A stretch of 64,000 nucleotides of DNA from Bin5 sp034428395. GTDB taxonomy: Bacteria > Chloroflexota > Anaerolineae > Caldilineales > Caldilineaceae. Shown piece after piece: positions 8,636-18,170 of the stretch (the stretch's first letter is position 1; every line of letters starts with the position of its first letter). The DNA is taken from positions 4,000 through 67,999 of the forward strand of contig DAOUHX010000359.1 of assembly GCA_034428395.1 (NCBI GenBank), in the 5' to 3' direction. Made by a program: the position numbers and the translations under genes. The notes beneath the pieces were generated by a model. It was not told where the DNA came from. It saw nothing but the letters and a program-made list of their open reading frames with translations, and made no database searches.

Positions 8636-9706
8636 ATGAGCTGGAAAGTTGCCGGCATAAACTTTGATCATTCCCACATGGGCGATCTCTTGCGGCTGTG
8701 CCATGAGCACCCTGACGTCGAGATAGCCGGCGTCTGTGACACGGACAGGGACAGGATGGCGTCGGCGATTGCCAAATTCGCCATACCCGCCGATCGGGTC
8801 TTTACCGATTACAGGCAGTGCCTGCAAAAGACCCGACCCGATTTCGTGATCCTTTGCCCCTCAACGGCAAGCCATGCCGAATGGGTTCTCAAGGTCGCAC
8901 CGTTTGATCTGCACGTGTTGCTGGAAAAGCCCTTCGCCGCCGATCTTTCCGCAGCCGACAGCATGATCGCGGCGATGGAGTATACCGGCAAGCAGTTCAT
9001 CATTAACTGGCCGCTCCGTTGGTATCCCTGCCATGTGACGGCCAAACGCCTGCTTGAGGAAGGGCTGGTCGGCGAGCTGAACGAGGTGCATTACTACGAT
9101 GGCAATCGAGGCCCGCTCTTTCACCTCGCCGACAAGGTGGAGACGGACGAAGAGTTCCGCCTGCGCAAGGGCGAGAGCTGGTTCTACCAGGAGGCCGAGG
9201 GCGGCGGCTCGCTGCTCGACTATCTGGGCTACGGCGTGACGCTGGGGACTTGGTTCCTCGACGGACGCGCCCCGTTGGAGGTCACTGCCGTCATCGACGA
9301 GCCGGCCGGCCTTGAGGTCGATGAGCACAGCATCACAATCTGCAAATATCCATTCGGCCTCTCCAAATTCGAGACGCGTTGGGGTACCTTCACCGACCCA
9401 TGGACACTGCAGCCGCAACCGAAGTGCGGCTTCGTCCTCAAAGGCAGCGAAGGGACCATCAGCAGCTACGACTACGAGGAGTCGGTGCGCGTCCAGACAC
9501 ATGACCGCCCCGAGGGTTACCAACAGCCGGTGGACCGGCTGGCGCTACCCTATCAAAACGTGGTCCAATATTTCATCCACTGCCTTGAAACCGGGCAATC
9601 GCCTGAAGGCCCGCTCTCGCCCGCGACCTGCCGCATCGGCCAGCAAATCGTCGACTCTGCGATACTGAGCGCGAGAGAGAAGCGTACGGTCTCCCTGCTG
9701 CCCTGA
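8636..9706 (+). CDS. Gfo/Idh/MocA family NAD(P)-dependent oxidoreductase
   Basis: A 356-residue protein with an N-terminal Rossmann domain followed by the Gfo/Idh C-terminal beta-sheet domain. The first strand reads VAGINFDHSHMGDLL in place of the usual GxGxxG, as in a subset of the family where a His-containing turn contacts the cofactor. Further on are VLLEKPFAADL, which carries the conserved EKP motif, and a GGGSLLDYLGYG stretch at the substrate site. Such enzymes oxidise or epimerise sugars and inositols. The gene stands alone: nadE is divergent upstream and a tRNA on the other strand lies downstream, so no pathway can be assigned. Confidence 0.88.
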   Translation: MSWKVAGINFDHSHMGDLLRLCHEHPDVEIAGVCDTDRDRMASAIAKFAIPADRVFTDYRQCLQKTRPDFVILCPSTASHAEWVLKVAPFDLHVLLEKPFAADLSAADSMIAAMEYTGKQFIINWPLRWYPCHVTAKRLLEEGLVGELNEVHYYDGNRGPLFHLADKVETDEEFRLRKGESWFYQEAEGGGSLLDYLGYGVTLGTWFLDGRAPLEVTAVIDEPAGLEVDEHSITICKYPFGLSKFETRWGTFTDPWTLQPQPKCGFVLKGSEGTISSYDYEESVRVQTHDRPEGYQQPVDRLALPYQNVVQYFIHCLETGQSPEGPLSPATCRIGQQIVDSAILSAREKRTVSLLP

Positions 9707-9750
9707 CAAATGTTCTATTGTGGTCCTGACAATGGGAAAGAAGCTGCAAG

Positions 9751-9824
9751 TGGGCGGTGACGGACTCGAACCGCCGACCTATTCCTTGTAAGGGAATCGC
9801 TCTAACCAGCTGAGCTAACCGCCC
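9751..9824 (-). tRNA. trnV: tRNA-Val (anticodon UAC)
   Basis: Read on the minus strand, a full cloverleaf is visible. The acceptor stem GGGCGGT pairs with ACCGCCC. The D arm is GCTCAGCTGGTTAGAGC. The anticodon stem ATTCC/GGAAT encloses the loop CTTACAA, giving anticodon TAC. The T arm contains the GTTCGAGTC loop. The discriminator base is A. The 3' CCA is not encoded (the genomic sequence continues CTT), so it must be added by the nucleotidyltransferase. This anticodon reads GUA and, with modified U34, other valine codons. Confidence 0.95.
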
Positions 9825-9866
9825 GATCGAGGGCGTAGTATATACCACCTTGTGGAGGAGTGGGAA

Positions 9867-10697
9867 ATGTACAACTTGGAGGGAAAGACAGTGTTCGTCA
9901 CCGGTGCGGGGGGCGAACACGGCATCGGAAGAGCGATCGCACTGCGGCTGGCAGAGGATGGGGCCGACATCGCTGTAACCGATATCGTCGAGAAACCATA
10001 TCCTGAAGCCGAATGGGGCGGTCTGCCGGCCTTGCAGGCAGAGATCGAAGCGATGGGGCGCCGTTCGCTGGCGCTTACCTGTGACGTGACAAATGCCCAT
10101 TCGGTTGAGGCCGCCATGCAACGAACGGCAGAGGTCTTTGGACAGGTCGATATTCTCGTCAATAACGCGGCAGCGCGCGGCGGCGGAGACCGCGTGCAGG
10201 TGGTCGATCTGCCGGACTATGAGTGGGACCGTGTCATGGCCGTCAATCTAAAGGGGACCTTTGTCTGCAGCCGCGCGGCCGCGCGCCACATGATGAGCCG
10301 CGGCGGCGGCGGCCGCATCATCAGCGTTTCCTCAGTCTTGGGGCTGCGCGGCATCGCCCGCTTCGCCGCTTACTGCTCCTCCAAATTCGGTATCGTTGGC
10401 TTGACACAGGCGCTTGCCCAGGAGCTGGCTCCGCACGGGATCACCGTTAACGCCATCTGCCCCAGCCTGACCCCCACCGAGCGGGTCGGCCACATGGTCA
10501 ACCTGTTCGAAAACCCTCAGCTGCAGGTGAAGGAAGCGACCGACGCCCTACTGTCCGGGGCCGCGGGGAGTACGCCGATTGGCCGCCTCGCGCAGACCGA
10601 CGACCTTGCCCACGCCGTCTCGTTCCTGGCATCGGACGGTGCCGACTTTCTAACCGGCCTCTCTCTTCCTGTCACCGGTGGGTCGTTCATGAGGTAG
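9867..10697 (+). CDS. SDR family NAD(P)-dependent oxidoreductase
   Basis: A 276-residue classical short-chain dehydrogenase. Cofactor motif TGAGGEHGIG near the N-terminus, NNAA (the NNAG position) in the middle, catalytic Ser in ISVSSVLG, and the Tyr/Lys pair in YCSSKF, so the catalytic tetrad looks complete. A loop insert follows the first helix (EKPYPEAEWGG), unusual for FabG-type enzymes. The ATG at 9867 is preferred over an in-frame GTG at 9852 because GGAGGAG at 9854-9860 lies at the right distance. Substrate unknown. The gene follows the tRNA-Val gene on the other strand and is probably transcribed from a short promoter region between them. Confidence 0.92.
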   Translation: MYNLEGKTVFVTGAGGEHGIGRAIALRLAEDGADIAVTDIVEKPYPEAEWGGLPALQAEIEAMGRRSLALTCDVTNAHSVEAAMQRTAEVFGQVDILVNNAAARGGGDRVQVVDLPDYEWDRVMAVNLKGTFVCSRAAARHMMSRGGGGRIISVSSVLGLRGIARFAAYCSSKFGIVGLTQALAQELAPHGITVNAICPSLTPTERVGHMVNLFENPQLQVKEATDALLSGAAGSTPIGRLAQTDDLAHAVSFLASDGADFLTGLSLPVTGGSFMR

Positions 10698-10753
10698 ACA
10701 AGCGGGCCGCGGGGCGGGGCGAAGCTCCTTGTCATACCCGACGGAGCTGCCGG

Positions 10754-11590
10754 CTACCGCAGAATTCGTTGATCGCTGAGGTCCTTGCCGCCCTCCGTTT
10801 GTGTGATCACTCCGCCGCGGAACTCCAGGATCTCCAGGTCGGCCAGCCCGTTGACAATATTGAACTGTGTCGGCATGTCCTCCCAGCGGGCGCGATGCCA
10901 TTCAATCGTCCCCTGGCCGCGCCACATCCCCAGAACACGACGATTGGGCGTATACGCGGGCGTCAACACCGCATATTCTGCATCGGCCGTGCCCCATTCC
11001 CCGGTACGCGGCATGTACTTGTAATGGAGCGTGCCGTCCCCGGTCGCGCCGGTAGCCTGGGCCTCAATCTCCTCCTCTGTAAGAGCTTCCATGCCTTCCA
11101 GTGCCATATCGAGGAAACGGAATCCGAGCCAGCTTGCCGTACAGTGCGTGGTCCCATCGAATACGACCGGCTCGGGCAGTTCGCAGTAGATCTTGGAAAA
11201 ACCCAGCTCCTCGCGGCCTGTCAGAATCGGGTCGGTCAGATTCTCCCACAGGACGAGCAGCAGGTTGCCGCTCACCTTGTCAACCCGGCCTCGGTAGGTA
11301 ACCGCAAATAATGCTCCCAGTGTGTTGTATCCCCGCCCTGCCAGCCAGTCTATCTCTTTCATATAGGTCGCGGCGACGGTCACCACCGGCTCACCCTGCA
11401 GCGCAAAGCCCGGAGGCAGCAGCTTCTCCAGCCCCTCTGCGCGCGTTAGATAGCTGACCGCGTGCGAGCGGCTCTTGGGGCTGTCAATGCAGTCGAAGCC
11501 GCGACCGTCCGGCCCGCGTCGCGGTCCGGTCCGCGGCCCAAAGTGGGTCGGCATTCGGTACATTGCATCCGGTTCAAACGAGTAGGGCAT
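10754..11590 (-). CDS. Acetoacetate decarboxylase family protein
   Basis: A 278-residue protein of the ADC fold. The signature NLTDPILTGREELGFSK contains the conserved Asp-Pro, the Arg-Glu pair and the Lys that forms the Schiff base in true decarboxylases. N-terminal residues 1-35 are poorly conserved and rich in Arg and Gly. Many members of this family (ADC-like) act as decarboxylases, aldolases or dehydratases on beta-keto acids, so the exact reaction is open. It lies 79 bases after ftsK on the same strand, as a likely last gene of that leftward run, and is convergent with the SDR at 9867-10697. Confidence 0.82.
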   Translation of the reverse strand: MPYSFEPDAMYRMPTHFGPRTGPRRGPDGRGFDCIDSPKSRSHAVSYLTRAEGLEKLLPPGFALQGEPVVTVAATYMKEIDWLAGRGYNTLGALFAVTYRGRVDKVSGNLLLVLWENLTDPILTGREELGFSKIYCELPEPVVFDGTTHCTASWLGFRFLDMALEGMEALTEEEIEAQATGATGDGTLHYKYMPRTGEWGTADAEYAVLTPAYTPNRRVLGMWRGQGTIEWHRARWEDMPTQFNIVNGLADLEILEFRGGVITQTEGGKDLSDQRILR

Positions 11591-11669
11591 GTGCGGAGCT
11601 CCTGAATGGCGAATCGGGATCAGGCCTGGACAGGCGCCGTGTCTCGAAGGCGCTGCTCATTTTCTCGAA

Positions 11670-13979
11670 CTACGTTTTCTCCAACGCTTCGTCCTCTTCC
11701 TCTCTCTGCGGCTCCGTTTTCAGGAGTACCTTCCGACCCTGACCTTCGCCCCTTTCCCCGCCCACCAAGCCCTTCGACTCCAACGCCGAGACAAGGCGCG
11801 CCGCCCTCGGATAGGCGATCCGCAGCGCACGCTGCACGAAAGTGACACTGATCGACTTCTCGCCGCGAATGGCATCGATCGCATCGGCCAGCAGCTCCTC
11901 CTCGTCATCGAGCCGGTCGAGCACACCGACCCACGGCGCCACTCGCGTGACCGGACGGTCCGGGTTTTCCTGGCGATCGCGCGCATCCCACCAATCGACG
12001 ACCCGCCTGATCTCAGCATCGCTGACGTAGCTGCCCTGGACCCGCTGGATCATCGCCTTATCCGGCAGCATGAAGAGCATGTCGCCTTGACCCAGCAGCT
12101 TTTCTGCACCCGGCGCGTCCAGAATGACCCGGCTGTCGACCTGGCTCGTGACGGCAAAGGCAATGCGGGAGGGGAAATTGGCCTTGATCAGGCCGGTCAC
12201 GACATCGGTACTGGGCCGCTGCGTCGCCAGCACCAGATGGATGCCGGTCGCCCGCGCCATCTGCGCCAGGCGCACCAGCTGCCTCTCGATCTCCTCCGGC
12301 GCCGTCATCATCAGGTCGGCCAGCTCATCCACGACCAGAACAAGGTGCGGTAGCGCGTCCAGCTTCTTACGCCGGCGAGCAAGCGCGTTGTAGGAGGCGA
12401 TGTCCTTCACTTTGTTGCTCCGAAACAGATTGTAGCGGTCATCCATCTGCAGCAGCAGCCAGGTCAGCGCGCCGTGGACATCTTCAACGTCGGTCACCAC
12501 CTTGCCTATCATATGCGGGATCCGATTGTAGCCGGGCAGCTCGACCAACTTGGGGTCAACCATGATGAAGCGCAGGCTCTCCGGCCCGTGGTGCATCAGC
12601 AGGTTGACAATCAGCCCGTTAATACAGGCTGACTTGCCCGACCCGGTCGCGCCGGCAATGAGAAGATGGGGCGCGCGCGCGAGGTCGGCGATGATGGGCT
12701 GCCCCGAAGTGTCGCGGCCCAGCGCAAGCGGTAGCATCCCCCCCCGCCTCGTCATCTGTTTGCTCTGCAAAATCCCCTTGACCCCCACGATCGACTTTTC
12801 CGGGTTCGGCACTTCGATGCCGACATAGGGCTGGCCCGGCACGGGGGCTTCGATGCGAACTGCCGGCGCAGCCAGGGCCAGCGCGAGATCATCGGCCGCA
12901 GAAGCGATTCGGCTGACGCGGATCTTGCGTTTCTGGCCGCCACGCTCGATGTACAAGGGCTGGACACCGAACTGCGTGATCGTCGGCCCGCAGTCGATAT
13001 TCACAATCTCCACCGGGATGTCGAAGTCCCACAATGTCTGGCGGATAATCTCGGCCATTCCTTCGATGTCCCACCGGCGCTGTTCGGCATCGTCGTCCAG
13101 CAGCTCGATCGGCGGCAGGCTATCCGCCTCGCGCACCACTTTGAGGGCGTTGCCGCCCGGCGCACCGTTCCTGGACTTGCGCCGCGCCGGCACCGCCGCC
13201 GGCATCTGCAGCTCAGCCTGGATGTGTTCAGCTTTTGAGGACTCTGGGGTCGGCTCAGGCGCGGGCAGTTCCGCCTCCAGAGGAGTTGCCTCAGGCCCAT
13301 TGATCCGAGCCTCGTTACGATGCCCCACTGCTGCTGGGTCCGGCCAGTACGCCTCGGCAATCTGGTCGCCAACGTCCGTTTCGTCGCGGGCGGAACTGGC
13401 TGGTCCTCTGGGCGGGGACCCGGCAAGCGTTCTGGGCAGCATGACAAGGGTGCCGGCCGCGTAGACCAAAGGCGTGTGGCGGACCAGCAAATAGACGCTG
13501 AGGAGGCCTGCAAGAACTGCCGCCAGCGTTGCCGGAACCTGGCCGAGCAGGCCGATCAGGATGTTTCCCACGACCCAGCCCATCAGACCCCCTGGAACGC
13601 CAGCGCCCGGCCACGACCAATCGGCAATCTCGAGGCCGCTGATATAGTGCCATGACGCCAGAGAAAGAAGCAGTAGCTCTCCGCCAACGAGCGCCTCGGG
13701 ATTCCAGTAGCCCGCCTGGCGTCCCAACATCATCACCCCGCCCGTGATCAGCAAGCTGAGCGCCAGCGGCCAAGCCATCCTTCCCGCCAGCAGCGCACAC
13801 CACGAGTCGGGGCCGAATGCAAACAGGTTGTAACCAAGGTAGCCTCCCAGCGCGAAGACAGCAAACCCCAGCGTTTCCCGGCCAAACTTCTGGACCAGCG
13901 CGCTCAGAGCCGCCTGCATGTCGGCCATCGGGCCGGAAGTCTGATACTCTCGTCGCCGCCTGCGCCGCCTGGCAGCCAT
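11670..13979 (-). CDS. ftsK: DNA translocase FtsK/SpoIIIE
   Basis: A 769-residue membrane-anchored DNA pump used to clear chromosome ends from the division septum. An Arg-rich start is followed by about four hydrophobic helices (residues 36-55, 68-86, 98-115 and 130-165), then a low-complexity linker of about 100 residues. The motor has an alpha/beta region, Walker A GATGSGKS at 443-450, and Walker B LVLVVDELADLM with D551 and E552. The last 65 residues form the winged-helix gamma domain that reads KOPS-like sites (VTFVQRALRIAYPRAARL). It lies downstream of the GAF/HTH membrane protein gene, 64 bases away. Confidence 0.96.
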   Translation of the reverse strand: MAARRRRRRREYQTSGPMADMQAALSALVQKFGRETLGFAVFALGGYLGYNLFAFGPDSWCALLAGRMAWPLALSLLITGGVMMLGRQAGYWNPEALVGGELLLLSLASWHYISGLEIADWSWPGAGVPGGLMGWVVGNILIGLLGQVPATLAAVLAGLLSVYLLVRHTPLVYAAGTLVMLPRTLAGSPPRGPASSARDETDVGDQIAEAYWPDPAAVGHRNEARINGPEATPLEAELPAPEPTPESSKAEHIQAELQMPAAVPARRKSRNGAPGGNALKVVREADSLPPIELLDDDAEQRRWDIEGMAEIIRQTLWDFDIPVEIVNIDCGPTITQFGVQPLYIERGGQKRKIRVSRIASAADDLALALAAPAVRIEAPVPGQPYVGIEVPNPEKSIVGVKGILQSKQMTRRGGMLPLALGRDTSGQPIIADLARAPHLLIAGATGSGKSACINGLIVNLLMHHGPESLRFIMVDPKLVELPGYNRIPHMIGKVVTDVEDVHGALTWLLLQMDDRYNLFRSNKVKDIASYNALARRRKKLDALPHLVLVVDELADLMMTAPEEIERQLVRLAQMARATGIHLVLATQRPSTDVVTGLIKANFPSRIAFAVTSQVDSRVILDAPGAEKLLGQGDMLFMLPDKAMIQRVQGSYVSDAEIRRVVDWWDARDRQENPDRPVTRVAPWVGVLDRLDDEEELLADAIDAIRGEKSISVTFVQRALRIAYPRAARLVSALESKGLVGGERGEGQGRKVLLKTEPQREEEDEALEKT

Positions 13980-14043
13980 AGTCAGCGTCTCCCATTGGCG
14001 TCGGCGCCGAGCCCCATCTCGTGCGCTGCGCCGTTTGCCGGTA

Positions 14044-16128
14044 TCAACCGTCCTGACCGGTCAGCGCCACCGCGTCCTCTTCCGCAATGTTGAAGAGTTC
14101 GTCCCAGTCCCCTTGTTCCATGTCGGTCAGCACCTGTGCCACCTGCCCGATGGCGGCCCTTTGCTTGCGATAGAGGTCGCTTTCGCTTATCGCCAGCCGG
14201 TTGGCAATGTCCCGCACCTTCCGGCCCTGAATGAAACGCATCTCCAGAATATTGTAGAGAAGCCACTCTGGCGTGCTCAGGTCCTGTTTGCCCCCCGGCC
14301 GCAGATTCTGTATGGCCCGGCCCAACACCAGCCGCAGGGCTTTGCCGGGATTGCCGTCCGCCTCTTCAATCACACTGTCGACGAGACGCAGCTGCATCAG
14401 CGGGCTGCGGGTCAGCTTCGGCCCGCCCCAGTAGTGGCTGAGGGCATCCTTTACCCAGCTCTCGAACTCCGGGCTGTGGATCGGGCTCGGCTCCAGCAGT
14501 TCGGTGGGCGGCACCTCGGTATTCTCTGAAACATAGGGCACGATCCCGCGAATCTGTTGGATGCGGTCGATGCCGGGTATGATCCGTCGCAATGCGACCA
14601 TAACCTGCATCTGCAACTTGCGGTCGAGCAGAGCCGTGCCTACGCTCTCTAGCTGCTGCGCCAGCAGCGCCCGCTCCTCTTCATTGATTCCAGGCGGTTT
14701 GGTGCGCGCGCGCACGCCCAGCATGCCCAACACCATGTCCCCCTCGTGCTCTTTCGACGGTTCGAGAACCGGCCACAGCCAGTACCCACCATACTCCGTC
14801 GGCTGCAACGCCTGCCCTGCCGGCCGCGCTGTCCCGTCACTTGCTGCCGGCGACTTCTGGCCGTTGACTTCCGCGGCGATCTCGATGCGAAAGGGCTTTC
14901 CATTCTTGCGCACGCGCGTGAGCGCGTCGCTGAGGGCATCGCTCCAGTCCCTGTCCTCAAGGATCTCCTGCCGCGTTCCTTCCGGTCCAACCATTGCTTC
15001 CAGGATTAGGTCCGTTCCGATTGCCGCGGCCACGAATCCGGATCGGACACGCAGCATTTCGCACAAAATCGTGAGGTGGTTTTCGAGAAACTGGCGCAGG
15101 TCGGATGTCGTCAACAGGCGCCTGTCGAGTTCGCGCAGCCAAGCGATCTCCTCATGGTCCTCGCCGTACACGAGCCGGTCCGTCAGCGCCTTTGTAACGC
15201 TGAGGACAACCTGCGCGGCAACGATTACCCCGGTAATGACGCTGAACAAAACGATGTTACGCGGCAGCCCAAGCATATGCTCCACTGTCGGCAGCGTCTG
15301 CACAGCCAGAATGACCAAGATGGCAACGACCGGACCGCGGGCGAAGTAACGGATCAAACGGTAGCGCACGACTCTGTCCGGCGTGTAAACGCCGAAAAAT
15401 GCCACCGAATAACTCAAAATGACAAGCATGGTGCCGATCGCGAAGTTGCCTAAAATGGCGAACCCAAGGATCCACTCCGGCGACAGCAGCCCCACCGATG
15501 ACTTGCCCAGGGCGATCAGATAGGGAAAGGAGCCGATGCCGGGCGCGGCCGAAGCGACCAGCAGATAGGTCATGCGCTTTCGGCTCTCCGCGGTCAGACA
15601 GCGCTGGCGCGCCTTCCAGATGTTGAAATGCGAGAGGATGACAACCGCGGCGAAGAATGCAGCGAATGGCCAGAAAAGTAGGCCCGGCTGCAGGAAACTG
15701 AACAAAGGATCAAACTCGACCGGCCCCACCAGCAATGTCGAAAAGAACGCAAGTAGTGCGCTGAACAGGGAAAGGATGACGATGGCGACGTTGACCAGCC
15801 GGCGCCTGTCGGTGCGATAGTTCGTCGTTCGCAGTATCGAGTAGGAGAAAGTGTAGTAGGCCCAGGGCAGCAGCGCGATGCCCAACCACTGGAAGCGCAG
15901 CCACAACCGCGCCGAGTCGGCGCTCACCACCCACCTCAGCGCCACCTCCGAAGCGTAGGTCACCATGACCAGGCCGAGCAGGAACGAGAACCATCTCGCA
16001 ACCGGATGGCGGAAGTTGTAAGTCAGCGTATATGCCAGCAGCGAGAAGGCCAGAATCACAACCACCGACGAGATCAGGGCATTCAAGAAACCCAGCACGT
16101 CGGCGAAAGTCAGCGTCAGTTCGTCCAT
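14044..16128 (-). CDS. Multi-helix membrane sensor with GAF-like region and C-terminal helix-turn-helix
   Basis: A 694-residue protein. The N-terminal 330 residues hold about nine hydrophobic helices, the first seven resembling the 7TM sensor module (7TMR-HisK type). Residues about 345-520 look like a GAF domain (SGFVAAAIGTDLILEAMVG, later MLGVRARTKPPGINEEERALLAQQ). No histidine-kinase H-box, ATP-binding (N/G-box) or cyclase motif is visible. The C-terminus reads LLYNILEMRFIQGRKVRDIA followed by NRLAISESDLYRKQRAAIGQ, which resembles the helix-turn-helix with basic tail found in NtrC/Fis-like C-terminal DNA-binding modules. That would make it a membrane-tethered DNA-binding sensor. It is followed by ftsK and preceded by a single-helix membrane protein on the same strand, so it may link membrane state to division or DNA translocation. 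The function is inference; the domain order is what is seen. Confidence 0.7.
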   Translation of the reverse strand: MDELTLTFADVLGFLNALISSVVVILAFSLLAYTLTYNFRHPVARWFSFLLGLVMVTYASEVALRWVVSADSARLWLRFQWLGIALLPWAYYTFSYSILRTTNYRTDRRRLVNVAIVILSLFSALLAFFSTLLVGPVEFDPLFSFLQPGLLFWPFAAFFAAVVILSHFNIWKARQRCLTAESRKRMTYLLVASAAPGIGSFPYLIALGKSSVGLLSPEWILGFAILGNFAIGTMLVILSYSVAFFGVYTPDRVVRYRLIRYFARGPVVAILVILAVQTLPTVEHMLGLPRNIVLFSVITGVIVAAQVVLSVTKALTDRLVYGEDHEEIAWLRELDRRLLTTSDLRQFLENHLTILCEMLRVRSGFVAAAIGTDLILEAMVGPEGTRQEILEDRDWSDALSDALTRVRKNGKPFRIEIAAEVNGQKSPAASDGTARPAGQALQPTEYGGYWLWPVLEPSKEHEGDMVLGMLGVRARTKPPGINEEERALLAQQLESVGTALLDRKLQMQVMVALRRIIPGIDRIQQIRGIVPYVSENTEVPPTELLEPSPIHSPEFESWVKDALSHYWGGPKLTRSPLMQLRLVDSVIEEADGNPGKALRLVLGRAIQNLRPGGKQDLSTPEWLLYNILEMRFIQGRKVRDIANRLAISESDLYRKQRAAIGQVAQVLTDMEQGDWDELFNIAEEDAVALTGQDG

Positions 16129-16273
16129 TCGTCTCTAGCTCTGCCTTTGAGTCCCGTCCGCAATCCAACAACGGCATTGGGTCGGACTTCGTTCCCTCAA
16201 CCTTCCGTCAACGGCCGCTAAACGGGCTTGAGGGCCCAGCGGCGGGAAGGCGCTTCTTGTCTGCCGGAAACCG

Positions 16274-17083
16274 CTACATCCCCCAGTTGATCCGTTCGCC
16301 GACAACGACCCACATGTCATGCCGCTTTTCCACCTGCAGGAAGAAGTCGCCCGCAACAGTGGGCGTGCGTTGAATGAGTACACGCACGCCCGCCCGGTCG
16401 ACCGTTTCAAACCGCACCGTATCCATTTGGATGATCGGGCCCTCCACCGCCATGCTTTCGGCGCCGCTCTCCAGCCAGATCGTCGGTCCGTCAAAGCCCA
16501 GCTCGCCGAGTTGCTCAGCCGGATGGCGCACCAGGCGCAGCTGGGCCAGCATGCCGTCTGCGCCTGGCTCCAGCTGGCGGCGTTGCCCTAGTTTGTGGAT
16601 CAGCGCAGTTCGGCGTATGCGCATGCTGTCCGGCTCCTGCGTATCCACGCTAAGATAGTAGTTGGCCAGAGCGTAGACCGGGCCGAAAGCGTTTTGCGCC
16701 GAAAGTAGGCCCAAGAGTTCTTCGCGAACCCGATTCCAACGTGAACGCCACGGTGCCGCTGCGATCTGGTCGCCGTACTCCAGCAATTTTAGTGTCGTGT
16801 CGGCCCCGAGCCGGTTGACGATCGACGCCGGCGTGAGGTAGGTCGGGTCCTGCTTCAGCCGGGCCAACAGTACCTCGGGCGCCGCCTCCACCTCCTGCCA
16901 ATCTTGGAATCTGTAACGAGTGTTGAGCGCAAAAAAGACGCCCAGTATCATTGCCCCGGTCAGGAGCAGTACCAGCGTCCACAGGAGAGGATCCATTGAG
17001 TCCAGGATCTGCTGAAAAGTCGGCAGGCTGTCCAGGCCAAGCCGACCCAGCATATCCTCGAATTGGTTATCACTTTCGGACAT
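16274..17083 (-). CDS. Single-pass membrane protein of unknown function
   Basis: A 269-residue protein. A soluble stretch of about 30 residues precedes one strong transmembrane helix (WTLVLLLTGAMILGVFFAL, residues about 34-52). The remaining 215 residues are predicted on the far side and are helical in the first half (leucine-rich, with LARLKQDPTYLTPASIVNR). A short beta-like end contains VRVLIQRTPTVAGDFFLQV. No known family is recognised. The gene is upstream of and co-directional with the GAF/HTH membrane protein (145-base gap), so a partner in the same sensory complex is a reasonable but unproven guess. It is absent from the usual FtsK neighbourhoods known to me. Confidence 0.75.
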   Translation of the reverse strand: MSESDNQFEDMLGRLGLDSLPTFQQILDSMDPLLWTLVLLLTGAMILGVFFALNTRYRFQDWQEVEAAPEVLLARLKQDPTYLTPASIVNRLGADTTLKLLEYGDQIAAAPWRSRWNRVREELLGLLSAQNAFGPVYALANYYLSVDTQEPDSMRIRRTALIHKLGQRRQLEPGADGMLAQLRLVRHPAEQLGELGFDGPTIWLESGAESMAVEGPIIQMDTVRFETVDRAGVRVLIQRTPTVAGDFFLQVEKRHDMWVVVGERINWGM

Positions 17084-17268
17084 GTGGAGTCGACTCGATA
17101 CGACGCAGGGGCTGAACTGCTCACAAGCAGTTGCGGGAAAGTGTGACGGCGCTGCCTTCCTCCAATGTCGCCTTCAACTCTCGCGCCGCCGCCCAGCTCC
17201 CCGGCCCAAATGAAAAATGACATCGGAAGATCCCGCCTCTGAGCAATTGTATCATATCCGGGCAGGGA

Positions 17269-18081
17269 CTATCCCTCTGCCTCCTCCGGCTCGAGCCAGG
17301 CCATCAGCCCGAACAGTCCGCAGTTCCCCCCTTCCGCGCGGTGGCTGAAGAATTCGCCTGTGTTACACGCCGTGTCTATCCCCGCAACCTCCACGTTTTC
17401 GGCGCGTACGCCGGCCGCGACCAGCTGCTCGGCATTGGCCTGCCACAAGTCGAAGAATGGGTTGGACTCTCTGCCGTTTGGATAGCGCAAGTACCTCGTC
17501 CCCAGGGGCATTTTCTCCGCTACAATCTGCCGCACATCCTCGCCTATCTCGTAGCTCTCCGGCCCGATCGACGGCCCGATTCCCACGCGTACGTCCCCGG
17601 CAACTGTCCCGAAAGCAGCGCACATCGCCTGCAGCGTAGCCCCAGCCACGCCGCTCACGGTGCCCCGCCAGCCGGCATGGCACGCGCCCAATGCATGGCG
17701 AGAAGCATCATACAGGACCAGCGGCACACAGTCGGCGAAAACAAGAAAAAGAGGAAGCCCGACCGCATCCGTGATCAGGGCATCGCACCGCCGCTGACGG
17801 CTGCCAGAATCCTCCCAGCCGACCCTTGCAACGGCCGTGCCGTGGACCTGGTGCGTGCGGACGGCATCTGACGGCTCCCTTTGCAGCGCGTCACAGAAGC
17901 GTACGAAGTTTTCCTGCACGCGTTCCGGCCTGTCGCCCCGGCTGCGGCTGAAATTCAGGCTGCGCCACGGGTCAGGCGATACACCCCCCCGGCGCGTGCT
18001 GACGTGGGCCTGAAGCGGGAGGAAGGCGAAGCTCTCGAAAGCATAGGCCGCTATGCCATTTTCGTACGAGGTGCGGTGCAT
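17269..18081 (-). CDS. pgeF: Peptidoglycan editing factor PgeF (YfiH/laccase-domain family)
   Basis: A 270-residue protein of the DUF152/YfiH fold. The zinc/copper-type ligands are visible as HQVHG and CHAGWRGT, followed by VGIGPSIGPESYEIG, all hallmarks of the family. Once called a polyphenol oxidase, it is now linked to removing L-Ser or other wrong amino acids from UDP-MurNAc peptides in the cytoplasm. The ATG at 18081 gives an N-terminus with STRRGGVS, as expected for the family. It lies 89 bases downstream of the radical-SAM gene on the same strand and precedes, by 185 bases, the single-pass membrane protein gene. Confidence 0.93.
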   Translation of the reverse strand: MHRTSYENGIAAYAFESFAFLPLQAHVSTRRGGVSPDPWRSLNFSRSRGDRPERVQENFVRFCDALQREPSDAVRTHQVHGTAVARVGWEDSGSRQRRCDALITDAVGLPLFLVFADCVPLVLYDASRHALGACHAGWRGTVSGVAGATLQAMCAAFGTVAGDVRVGIGPSIGPESYEIGEDVRQIVAEKMPLGTRYLRYPNGRESNPFFDLWQANAEQLVAAGVRAENVEVAGIDTACNTGEFFSHRAEGGNCGLFGLMAWLEPEEAEG

Positions 18082-18170
18082 GGACAGAACTGTTTCTTCG
18101 GGCAGCCTGCTCTATCGACCTCTTTGGCCGCGAGCACGTCTTGCTTGTAGTCCCGACTGTCTGGGCGGAC

